Below, piece by piece: positions 9,542 to 16,754 of a stretch of 64,000 bases of DNA. This DNA comes from Luteolibacter flavescens (GTDB lineage: Bacteria; Verrucomicrobiota; Verrucomicrobiia; Verrucomicrobiales; Akkermansiaceae): assembly GCF_025950085.1 (NCBI RefSeq), contig NZ_JAPDDS010000001.1, positions 434,001 to 498,000 of the forward strand. Direction: 5' to 3'. The first letter of the stretch is position 1; the number at the start of each line of letters is the position of its first letter. A model generated the notes under the pieces. That model was not told where the DNA came from. It did no database searches and saw only the letters and a program-made list of their open reading frames with translations. The position numbers were made by a program, and so were the translations under genes.

Positions 9542-10486
9542 ATGTCGTCCGATCCCGTCGAAAAAGGAAGCTCCCTCTGGCAAGACGCCTGGCATCGCCT
9601 GGCGCGGAACAAGGCCGCGATGATCAGCCTGTGGTTCCTCGTGGTGATGCTTCTGCTCTGCTTCATCGGGCCTTTGATGCCCTTCGTCAAAAGCCCCACC
9701 GCCATCGATCTCGAACTGATGGGCGCCGATCCTGACGGTGTCCACTGGTTCGGCACCGACCAGCTTGGCCGTGATCTCTTCGCCCGCGTCCTCTATGGCG
9801 GGCAGGTCTCGCTGCTCGTCGGCGTGGTCGCCACCGCCGTCGCCGTATGCATCGGCCTCGTCTATGGCGCGATATCCGGCTACCTCGGCGGCAAGATCGA
9901 CGACTTCATGATGCGGGTCGTCGATATCCTCTTCGCCCTGCCCTTCCTGGTGCTAGTGATCCTCTTCTCGCTGGTGGTGAAGGAGCCCTCGGACAACTTC
10001 ACCGAGTGGGTCATCAAGACCACCGGCTGGAACCGTGACCGCATCGCACCGATCACCACGCTCATCCCGCTTTTCATCGCCATCGGCTCGATCGGCTGGC
10101 TGACCATCGCCCGCATCGTCCGCGCGCAGGTGATGACCTTCAAGCACCAGGAATTCGTGGAAGCAGCCCGCTCGCTCGGCCTCGGCCACGCGCGCATCCT
10201 CTTCCGCCACATCCTGCCAAACGTGATCGGGCCGATCATCGTTTACACCACCCTCGCCGTCCCGGGCATCATGCTCTTGGAAAGCGTGCTGTCTTTCCTC
10301 GGCCTCGGCGTCCAGCCGCCGAACAGCTCCTGGGGTATCCTCATCAAGGAAGGCTCGGACCGCATGGAGACGAACAAGTGGCTGCTCGTTTTCCCGGCAC
10401 TTTTCTTCTCCAGCACGCTCTTCGCGCTGAACTTCCTCGGGGACGGCCTGCGCGACGCGCTGGATCCCCGCTCGTCCAAGGACTAG
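9542..10486 (+). CDS. oppC: Peptide ABC transporter permease, OppC/DppC type
   Basis: Second channel subunit of this importer. A cytoplasmic N-terminus (DAWHRLARNKAAMISL, the OppC N-terminal region) leads into the first membrane segment. The landmark HWFGTDQLGRDLFARVLYGG follows, then five further membrane helices. An EAA loop (EAARSLGLGHARILFRHILP) and the ending LRDALDPRSSKD complete the pattern. A 30-residue loop at about 140-170 is somewhat longer than usual. Length 314 residues is normal. It is the last gene of the operon; a strong hairpin lies 17 bp after the stop codon. Confidence 0.95.
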   Translation: MSSDPVEKGSSLWQDAWHRLARNKAAMISLWFLVVMLLLCFIGPLMPFVKSPTAIDLELMGADPDGVHWFGTDQLGRDLFARVLYGGQVSLLVGVVATAVAVCIGLVYGAISGYLGGKIDDFMMRVVDILFALPFLVLVILFSLVVKEPSDNFTEWVIKTTGWNRDRIAPITTLIPLFIAIGSIGWLTIARIVRAQVMTFKHQEFVEAARSLGLGHARILFRHILPNVIGPIIVYTTLAVPGIMLLESVLSFLGLGVQPPNSSWGILIKEGSDRMETNKWLLVFPALFFSSTLFALNFLGDGLRDALDPRSSKD

Positions 10487-10502
10487 GCGGCAACACTCAC
10501 GG

Positions 10503-10528
10503 TTGGCGGGGAAGAATTTCCTCGCCAA
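10503..10528 (+). terminator. Hairpin after the oppC stop codon
   Basis: An 11-bp stem (TTGGCGGGGAA pairing with TTCCTCGCCAA, one G-U pair) closes a GAAT tetraloop. No T-run follows, so it is either a weak terminator or a 3'-end stabilising hairpin for the peptide-transporter mRNA. It lies just ahead of radC. Confidence 0.5.
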
Positions 10529-10556
10529 GCCCGCGTCTTAAGGTGTTCATTTGATC

Positions 10557-11258
10557 ATGGATCTACGGATCACTGATCTCCCCCTCGACCAGCGCCCTCG
10601 CGAGAAGCTGGCCCACTTCGGGCCGAATGCCCTGGATAACGCCGAGCTGCTGGCGATCTTCCTGCGAACCGGCGTGAAGGGCCGCAGCGCCATCCAGATC
10701 GGCCGCGACCTGCTGGAGTATTACGGATCAATCGGCGCGCTCGGCAGCGCCGGCATCAAGGAACTCTCCCGCCAGACCGGTCTTGGCCTGGCGAAGGCGT
10801 GCCAGCTTGTTGCCGCCTTCGAAATGGGAGCCCGGGCCGCGCGCGAGCAGATCTCCCAGCAGCCGCTCGACACCCCGGAAGTCATTTACAAGGCCTTCGC
10901 GCCCCGGCTCGCCTGGATACGCCATGAGCAACTTCTCGTTGCGCTGGTGGACACCCGCCTGCGGCACGATGGGACGGTGGAAGTCAGCACGGGCACGCTC
11001 ACCGAGACCGCAGCCCACCCTCGCGAGATCCTGCGCCCGGTCATCACCCGCGGGGCCTACGGCTTCGTGCTCGTCCACAATCACCCGTCGGGCGACCCGA
11101 CACCGAGTGCGGCCGATGACCGCTTCACCCGCCGTCTGGTCGAGGCCGCGGAGCTGCTTCAGCTCAAGTTCCTCGACCACATCATCATCGGCAGGCCGGA
11201 TGGCGGGCGGCGGCCTTATTTCTCCTTCCGGGAAGCGGGAGTCATCACCGCGATGTGA
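10557..11258 (+). CDS. radC: RadC family JAB/MPN-domain protein
   Basis: Complete RadC-type (UPF0758) protein. The N-terminal helix-hairpin-helix region contains LPLDQRPREKLAHFGP and LRTGVKGRSAIQIGRDLL; the C-terminal JAMM-like metallo-domain carries the metal-binding signature HNHPSGDPTPSAADDRFT. RadC was once tied to DNA repair, but its biochemical role is still unsettled; the fold suggests a zinc-dependent hydrolase. Two starts are possible: ATG at 10557 (MDLRITDLP) or TTG at 10551. An AAGGTG sequence at 10540-10545 fits the TTG slightly better in spacing, but the ATG matches the family N-terminus. A GC-rich hairpin follows the gene. Confidence 0.93.
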   Translation: MDLRITDLPLDQRPREKLAHFGPNALDNAELLAIFLRTGVKGRSAIQIGRDLLEYYGSIGALGSAGIKELSRQTGLGLAKACQLVAAFEMGARAAREQISQQPLDTPEVIYKAFAPRLAWIRHEQLLVALVDTRLRHDGTVEVSTGTLTETAAHPREILRPVITRGAYGFVLVHNHPSGDPTPSAADDRFTRRLVEAAELLQLKFLDHIIIGRPDGGRRPYFSFREAGVITAM

Positions 11259-11268
11259 CCGTGATCAT

Positions 11269-11296
11269 CTCCGGCCCGGGAAAGCACGGGCCGGAG
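11269..11296 (+). terminator. Hairpin downstream of radC
   Basis: A perfect 10-bp stem (CTCCGGCCCG with CGGGCCGGAG) closes an 8-nt loop, 10 bp after the radC stop codon. There is no T-run directly after it. Its position between convergent genes suggests a 3'-end or terminator role for radC. Confidence 0.55.
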
Positions 11297-11302
11297 CAAT
11301 GC

Positions 11303-11328
11303 AAAAAGGCAGCCCGCAGGCTGCCTTT
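11303..11328 (-). terminator. Rho-independent terminator of rpmJ
   Basis: Read on the minus strand, a perfect 10-bp stem (AAAGGCAGCC with GGCTGCCTTT) closes a 4-nt loop and runs into TTTTT, 30 bp beyond the rpmJ stop codon. This is the expected layout of an intrinsic terminator. Confidence 0.8.
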
Positions 11329-11357
11329 GCTGAACTGGGAAATCCCCGTGGTGGAGA

Positions 11358-11522
11358 TTACTTCACGCCCTGCTTCGAGAGGCGGGTACCCTTGGTGGCA
11401 CCTTGGCGGGCCTTGAACTTCGGGTTGCTCTTGCAGATGACGTAGAGGGTGCCCTTGCGCTTCACGACCTGGCAGTCGGCATGGCGGCGCTTGGCGGAAG
11501 AGAGCGAGGAAAGAACTTTCAT
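11358..11522 (-). CDS. rpmJ: Ribosomal protein L36 (bL36)
   Basis: Small zinc-binding-fold protein of the large ribosomal subunit. The 54-residue product begins [20 protein letters not shown] and contains the L36 core [11 protein letters not shown]. The usual four zinc ligands are incomplete (only Cys17 and Cys30 are evident), so this belongs to the zinc-independent L36 type often called the alternative or YkgO-like form. A C-terminal tail of 13 basic residues ([13 protein letters not shown]) extends past the usual end at KARQG. The start at 11522 is set by the family N-terminus; longer upstream readings are not L36-like. No Shine-Dalgarno sequence is visible. It is monocistronic, away from any ribosomal operon, and ends in a clear terminator. 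Confidence 0.93.
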   Translation of the reverse strand: MKVLSSLSSAKRRHADCQVVKRKGTLYVICKSNPKFKARQGATKGTRLSKQGVK

Positions 11523-11736
11523 GGGAAAATCGCGCGGTTCGGTTCGGTGCGGGCCGCGGAATCTAGGGACAGAAGGAGGCATGTAAAGCCGATTCTCGTG
11601 CAAAAGTGCCCATACCTTTTACTTTTCTTAACAATTGTCCGTCGCCCCCGATTTCCGGCCCTTGCCGGGCCACCGTATCGTCCACGCGAGGATTCCACTT
11701 TCCCGCCCCAAGTCGAGCGGCTAACAAGGCCGCCCC

Positions 11737-12192
11737 ATGAGCGATCTCGCCGCCCGCATCCCCGAAGACATCAAGACCGCCATGAAGGCAAAGGACGCCG
11801 TGTCCCTGAACACGCTGCGCGCGCTCAAAACGGCGATGAGCAATGCCTCCATCGAGAAGGGCCACCTCACCGCGACCCTCGACGACACCGAGATCAGCGC
11901 GCTGATCCGCAAGCAGATCAAGCAGCGCCAGGACTCCATCGAGCAATTCACCAAGGCAGGCCGCGAAGAACTGGCCGCCAGCGAGAAGGCGGAAATCGCC
12001 GTGCTGGAGAAGTATCTGCCCGCCGCCATGACTACGGAGGAAATCGTCGCGCTGGTGGAGGCCGCCGTCGCCGAGAGCGGTGCGACTTCCAAGGCCGACA
12101 TGGGCAAGGTGATGAAGTTCGCCCAGGAAAAGGCCGCGGGCCGCGCCGACGGGAAGACACTCTCGCAGGAAGTCGCCAAACGCCTTTCCTGA
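11737..12192 (+). CDS. GatB/YqeY family protein
   Basis: 151-residue protein of the YqeY family, helical throughout and related to the tail domain of the GatB amidotransferase subunit. Typical stretches are MKAKDAVSLNTLRALKTAM near the start, EKYLPAAMTTEEI in the middle and DMGKVMKF near the C-terminus. The family has no settled function; a link to tRNA-dependent amidation is suggested only by homology to GatB. It lies 8 bp before ispD and is probably cotranscribed with ispD and the M16 peptidase gene. Confidence 0.92.
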   Translation: MSDLAARIPEDIKTAMKAKDAVSLNTLRALKTAMSNASIEKGHLTATLDDTEISALIRKQIKQRQDSIEQFTKAGREELAASEKAEIAVLEKYLPAAMTTEEIVALVEAAVAESGATSKADMGKVMKFAQEKAAGRADGKTLSQEVAKRLS

Positions 12193-12200
12193 TTTCACCC

Positions 12201-12860
12201 ATGGCCTGCGCCGCCGTCATCGTGGCCTCCGGCACCAGCCGGAGGATGGGCTTCGACAAGCTTGCCGCGGAACTCCACGGCAAGCCGGTGCTGGTCCACA
12301 CGGTCGCGGCATTCATGCGGGCGGGCAGCATTTCCCGGGTGATCGTCGTCTGCCCGGAAGATCGCTTCGAGCTGCTGGCTGGCGAGGATTTTCCCAAGCC
12401 GCTGGCGCGTGTGGACGGTGGTGATCACCGCCATGAGTCCGTGGCAAATGGCCTCGCCCTGCTCGGTGATGAGGAGACCCTCGTCGCGGTGCACGATGGC
12501 GCGCGCCCCCTGGTTCAGCCCGAGGCGATCGACCAATGCATTGAGGCCGCCCGCATCCACGGGGCCGCCGCACTCGCCCACGCGGTTGCGGACACCCTGA
12601 AGAAAGCCGACACCGAAGGCTTCTCCCGCGAGCCGGTGGATCGCACCAATCTCTGGGCCATGGAGACGCCGCAGGCATTCCAGACCGCCCTGCTCCGCGA
12701 GGCCTATACTGCCGTCCTTGAGCGTCAGATCATCCCCACCGACGAGGTCTCCGTGATGGAAGCCATGGGTATTCCAACGAAGCTGGTCACCTCCCCTTTC
12801 CCGAACCCGAAGATCACGGTGCCCGCCGATATCGTGCTGGCCACCGCCCTGATGCGATGA
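12201..12860 (+). CDS. ispD: 2-C-methyl-D-erythritol 4-phosphate cytidylyltransferase
   Basis: IspD joins CTP and methylerythritol phosphate in the non-mevalonate isoprenoid pathway, in the cytoplasm. The N-terminal nucleotide-binding loop (AAVIVASGTSRRMGFDKL), the central DGARPLV and the C-terminal TPQAFQTALLREAY and TDEVSVMEA segments are all family hallmarks. Length 219 residues is normal. The ATG lies 8 bp after the YqeY-like gene, and its stop overlaps the start of the M16 peptidase gene as ATGA. Isoprenoid precursors made here would feed the squalene/phytoene synthase encoded at 31859-32821. Confidence 0.95.
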   Translation: MACAAVIVASGTSRRMGFDKLAAELHGKPVLVHTVAAFMRAGSISRVIVVCPEDRFELLAGEDFPKPLARVDGGDHRHESVANGLALLGDEETLVAVHDGARPLVQPEAIDQCIEAARIHGAAALAHAVADTLKKADTEGFSREPVDRTNLWAMETPQAFQTALLREAYTAVLERQIIPTDEVSVMEAMGIPTKLVTSPFPNPKITVPADIVLATALMR

Positions 12861-14092
12861 GCCGAGCGCGCTACGAGATGGTGGAGATGCCCGGCGGATT
12901 CCGCCTGGCCGTGGCCACTTTGCCGGATTCGGAGTGCGCCGCGCTCTCCCTGCACGTGCCCGCAGGCAGCCGGGACGATCCGGCGGGGAAAGCGGGTCTC
13001 GCGCACTTCGTGGAGCACATGGTTTTCAAGGGCACCGCACGCCGCGACGCGCGCGCGATCAGCTTGGAGACCGAAGACGTGGGTGCCTCGCTGAATGCAT
13101 TCACCACGGAGGACGAGGTGACCTACGAGGCACGCGGCGAGGCCGAGACGCTGCCGCTGCTGGCAGACATCCTCTCCGACATGGTCTGGAACGCGGCCTT
13201 CCCGGAGGCGGAGATCAAGCTGGAGCGCGAGGTTATCGGCGAGGAAATCGTGATGTATCGCGAGAGCCCGTCCGACCACATCGGCGATCTCATTTCCGCG
13301 GCCCTCTGGTCCCCTCACCCGCTCGGCGAGTCGATCGCCGGGACGGAGAAAAGCATCGCGAAGATCAACCGGAAGGCCCTCGCGGAGTTCCGTGACCGCC
13401 ATCATTTCCGCCGGGACGTGGTCATCGCGGTCGCCGGTCCCTTCAGCGTGGAGGAAGCGCGCAGGCACCTGCTGCCGCATCTCCCCGAGTCGCGTGCGCT
13501 GCCGGAGGGAATCGTGCTCGATCCCTCGCTGCTCCCGGCCCCGCGCCACCTGCGGGAGACGCGGGATACCGAGCAACTCCAACTCGCGCTCGGCTTCCGC
13601 ACGCTGGGCCGCCGCGATCCGCGCCGACATGCGCTGCGCCTGCTGGGGATGATCCTCGGCGAAAGTGCCAGTTCGCGGCTTTTCCAGGAGCTCCGCGAAA
13701 AGCGCGGCCTCTGCTACCAGATCTCCTGCGACGTGAATCTCTTCGACGAGGCTGGATCGCTGGAGGTCCACGCCGGCCTCGCCCCCGACTCGCGCGAGGA
13801 ATCGCTCGAGTGCATCTTCCGCGAAATCGAGGACCTGCGCACGAACGGCCCGCGCGCCGATGAACTCGCCCGCGCCAAACGCCTCGCCGTGAGCCAGACG
13901 AAGATGGCCATGGAAAGCACCGCCGCCCATGCCTCGTGGATCGGCGATTGCCTGCTGCAGTATGACCGACTCGTCACGCCGGAGGAAGTGCGCGCCGAGT
14001 GGGACAAGGTCACCGCTGCCGAGGTGCGTGACATTGCCGCGGAGATGCTCGATGTCTCCCGCCACGCGCTCGCGGAGATCCTGCCGGAGTGA
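12857..14092 (+). CDS. M16 family zinc metallopeptidase
   Basis: Pitrilysin-type protease of 411 residues. The inverted zinc motif HFVEH lies at residues 50-54, with the third ligand expected near residue 128 in FPEAEIKLEREVIGEEI. The second, non-catalytic half-domain contains FRTLGRRDPRRHALRLLG and SSRLFQELREKRGLCYQI, typical of mitochondrial-processing-peptidase-like bacterial enzymes. There is no signal peptide, so it should act in the cytoplasm or periplasm only if exported by another route. It overlaps ispD by ATGA. Its substrate is unknown. Confidence 0.93.
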   Translation: MSRARYEMVEMPGGFRLAVATLPDSECAALSLHVPAGSRDDPAGKAGLAHFVEHMVFKGTARRDARAISLETEDVGASLNAFTTEDEVTYEARGEAETLPLLADILSDMVWNAAFPEAEIKLEREVIGEEIVMYRESPSDHIGDLISAALWSPHPLGESIAGTEKSIAKINRKALAEFRDRHHFRRDVVIAVAGPFSVEEARRHLLPHLPESRALPEGIVLDPSLLPAPRHLRETRDTEQLQLALGFRTLGRRDPRRHALRLLGMILGESASSRLFQELREKRGLCYQISCDVNLFDEAGSLEVHAGLAPDSREESLECIFREIEDLRTNGPRADELARAKRLAVSQTKMAMESTAAHASWIGDCLLQYDRLVTPEEVRAEWDKVTAAEVRDIAAEMLDVSRHALAEILPE

Positions 14093-14159
14093 TCCGGCTG
14101 GTGGCTGCGAACAAGCTGCCGGGTTGCGTCCCGCGCGAGTGCCGCTAGTTTGGCCAATC

Positions 14160-15341
14160 ATGCGCCTCACTCTCATCGCCGCCACGGCCATCACCGTCAC
14201 CACCCTCGCATTCGTCACCTTGTCTCCCGCCGAGGCGAAGCCCAGGGTGGAAACGGTGGCGACCGGCTTCGAGCGCCCGCTCTGGGTCGGCGCTCCGTCG
14301 CACGTGAAGGACCGTCTGTGGGTGATCGAGCAGGTCGGGCGCATCTGGGTCATCGACGCGAAGACCGGCGAAAAGCAGAAGGAGCCGTTCCTCGACATCT
14401 CTTCGCAGGTGCGCCGGAAGGGCAACGAGGAGGGCCTGCTGGGGCTGGCATTCGCCGCGGACTTCCAGAAGAGCGGCCGCTTCTACCTGAACTTCACGGA
14501 CCGCGACCAGAATACCCGCATCGTGAGGATGACCTCCAAGGGCCCGGACTTCAACACCGCCGATCCGAATTCCATGGAGATCCTGATGTCCTACAAGCAG
14601 GACTTCGAGAACCACAACGGCGGCTGGATCGGCTTCGGCCCGGACGGCATGCTCTACATCGGCAATGGCGACGGCGGCTCGGCCAACGACCCAAAGCAAC
14701 GCGCCCAGGCCATGGACACCTACCTCGGCAAGATGCTGCGCATCGATGTCTCGCCGGACGAAGGCTACACCGTGCCGAAGGACAATCCCTTCGTCGGCAA
14801 GGACGGGGTGAAGCCGGAGATCTGGGCGCTGGGCCTGCGGAATCCCTGGCGCTGCTCCTTTGACCGCGAGACTGGCGACTTCTGGATCGCAGACGTGGGG
14901 CAGAATAAATGGGAGGAGATCAACTTCCTCGCGAAAGGCAAAGGCGCGGGCGGGAACTTCGGGTGGCGTCTCCGCGAGGGCGACCAGGAGACACCACAGA
15001 ATGGCGTCGGCGGCCGGGCGCCGAAGGGCGCGATCGAGCCCGTTTACGTCTATGAACACGGCGCAGGTCCAAAGGACGGACTCTCCGTGACGGGCGGCTA
15101 TGTGTATCGCGGGCCGATCAAGGAACTGCAGGGCCGCTACTTCTTCGGCGACTACAACAACCGCCGCGTCTGGTCCTACGTTCCGAAGAACGGCCGCCCG
15201 ACCAAGTTCGAGGACCACACAGATGACTTCCAGCCCGAGAAGGGCAAGCTGGGCCTGATCTCGTCATTCGGCGAAGACTCCGAGGGGAATCTCTACATCG
15301 TCGATCACGGCGGGGCGATCCTGCGAGTGGTGGACAAGTGA
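14160..15341 (+). CDS. Secreted PQQ-dependent sugar dehydrogenase family protein (soluble GDH/Hhip fold)
   Basis: Exported six-bladed propeller of the glucose/sorbosone dehydrogenase family. The ATG at 14160 gives a clean signal peptide (cleavage probably after SPAEA). Family landmarks include EEGLLGLAFAADF, the substrate/PQQ-site-like NHNGGWIGFGPDG, GLRNPWRCSFD, and WIADVGQNKWEEINF. The length of 393 residues is normal, and it has no heme motif, unlike the larger relatives at 38-55 kb. It would act in the periplasm or outside the cell. Whether it really uses PQQ cannot be told from sequence alone. It is monocistronic and convergent with the efflux operon. Confidence 0.9.
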   Translation: MRLTLIAATAITVTTLAFVTLSPAEAKPRVETVATGFERPLWVGAPSHVKDRLWVIEQVGRIWVIDAKTGEKQKEPFLDISSQVRRKGNEEGLLGLAFAADFQKSGRFYLNFTDRDQNTRIVRMTSKGPDFNTADPNSMEILMSYKQDFENHNGGWIGFGPDGMLYIGNGDGGSANDPKQRAQAMDTYLGKMLRIDVSPDEGYTVPKDNPFVGKDGVKPEIWALGLRNPWRCSFDRETGDFWIADVGQNKWEEINFLAKGKGAGGNFGWRLREGDQETPQNGVGGRAPKGAIEPVYVYEHGAGPKDGLSVTGGYVYRGPIKELQGRYFFGDYNNRRVWSYVPKNGRPTKFEDHTDDFQPEKGKLGLISSFGEDSEGNLYIVDHGGAILRVVDK

Positions 15342-15358
15342 AGCAGCCCGTGGCGTCC

Positions 15359-15375
15359 GGGAGATCGTTTCTCCC
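15359..15375. terminator. Short hairpin between convergent genes
   Basis: A 6-bp stem (GGGAGA with TCTCCC) and 5-nt loop lie in the 48-bp gap between the sugar dehydrogenase and the efflux outer-membrane gene. No T-run is present; a shared 3'-end role is possible but weakly supported. Confidence 0.3.
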
Positions 15376-15389
15376 AGACTTCCGTTGAT

Positions 15390-16751
15390 CTAGCCGCCGC
15401 CCAAGGCACGATACAAATTCACCGAAGCTTGGAACTCCCGCATGCGGATCTCGATCTTCTCCAGATCCGCTTCCAGTGCTGACTGCCGCGCGGTCAGCAC
15501 CTCCAGATACTCACCCCGTCCCGAGTGGAAGAGTTCTCCGGCGGTCGCTGCGGAGGAATTCAGCAACTCGCTTTCCTCTGCCTTTGCCTGCTTCATCTTG
15601 TCGAGCCACCGCAAGTTTGCCATCTGGTGGTGGGCCTCCACGTAGCCATCCAGCAGCGCCTGGTGATAGCCGTGCAGCGCTTCCAACTGTGCCGCATTCG
15701 CTTCGGCATACTCCGCCTTCAATGCCCCGCGATTGATCAGAGGTGCCACGATGCCTCCTCCGATCGAACTCGCCGTTGATCTGGAGTCGATCAGCTTGCT
15801 CGCGCGGAAAGCTTGCAAGCCTAGCATCCCGTCGATCGTCACCGTGGGATAGAAAGCCGTCTTTGCCGCATGTGCGTCCGCCTTTGCCGCCTCGAGTTCA
15901 TGGGCGGCAGCCATCACATCGGGCCGGTTTTCCACGCGGTCTGATGACACCTGCCACGCGACCCGCGGCAACTTTGCATCCTCGATCGCCACTTTGCTGC
16001 GCTTCACCGTTCCAGGTCCTTCACCACACAGCAGCCGCAGGATTCCCTCCTGCTCCACCATCATCCTCGAGGTCTCCAGCTTCCTCGCTTCGATATTCTT
16101 CAGTTGCGCTTCGAACTGCTGCACCGCCAGCACGGTCACCTTGCCGGCCTCCAGTTGCGCCCTTGCCGACGCCACCGCCTCCTCCTGCAACTTCGCGGTT
16201 CGGGCCAGGACTGCATGAGTGGAGTCGAGAGCCTTCAGCTCGTAGTAGGCACCGGCCACCTCCGCCACCAGCGTGGACCTCACCAAGCGCTCCGCCTCCT
16301 GGCTCGCCAGCAGACGATGCAGCGCCGCACCTTTCTCGCTGCGGATCTTTCCCCACAGATCCAGCTCCCACGCGGCCTGGAATCCGGCGTTCCAATTCTT
16401 CCCCGTGTCGGAGTAGTCATCGTCAATGAGTCGGCCGGACCTGCTCTTCACGACGCCACCCGCCGCCTCCACGGTCGGCAGCGCCGCTCCAGCAGCAGCC
16501 CTGGCGCGCGCCTTCGCGGCATCAATCCTGGCCATCGCCGATTTCAGCTCCGTGTTGTTTGATAGCGCAGTGCCGATCAGTGCCCTCAGCTCGCTGTCCT
16601 CAATGAAGGTCCGCCATTGATCGCGCGGAGCCTCCACCCCTCTCAGCGATGTCTCGCTGCGGTCCAAGGTGATCTCGCCGCGGGGACTGTTCACACAGCT
16701 TCCAAGCAATAGAACCGCGGGCACCCATCCGATGATTGAAGTCGGTCTCAT
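15390..16751 (-). CDS. Outer-membrane efflux lipoprotein, NodT/OprM type
   Basis: Outer-membrane channel of a tripartite RND efflux pump. The signal ends in a lipobox (LLLGSC), so the protein is lipid-anchored. The body has two repeated TolC-type segments: ELRALIGTALSNNTELKSAM and WNAGFQAAWELDLWGKIRSE in the first half, GGIVAPLINRGALKAEYAEA in the second. The length of 453 residues is typical for NodT-family factors. It starts 3 bp after the pump gene and is the last gene of the operon, so pump, adaptor and channel are made together. Confidence 0.93.
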   Translation of the reverse strand: MRPTSIIGWVPAVLLLGSCVNSPRGEITLDRSETSLRGVEAPRDQWRTFIEDSELRALIGTALSNNTELKSAMARIDAAKARARAAAGAALPTVEAAGGVVKSRSGRLIDDDYSDTGKNWNAGFQAAWELDLWGKIRSEKGAALHRLLASQEAERLVRSTLVAEVAGAYYELKALDSTHAVLARTAKLQEEAVASARAQLEAGKVTVLAVQQFEAQLKNIEARKLETSRMMVEQEGILRLLCGEGPGTVKRSKVAIEDAKLPRVAWQVSSDRVENRPDVMAAAHELEAAKADAHAAKTAFYPTVTIDGMLGLQAFRASKLIDSRSTASSIGGGIVAPLINRGALKAEYAEANAAQLEALHGYHQALLDGYVEAHHQMANLRWLDKMKQAKAEESELLNSSAATAGELFHSGRGEYLEVLTARQSALEADLEKIEIRMREFQASVNLYRALGGG

Positions 16752-16754
16752 GAT

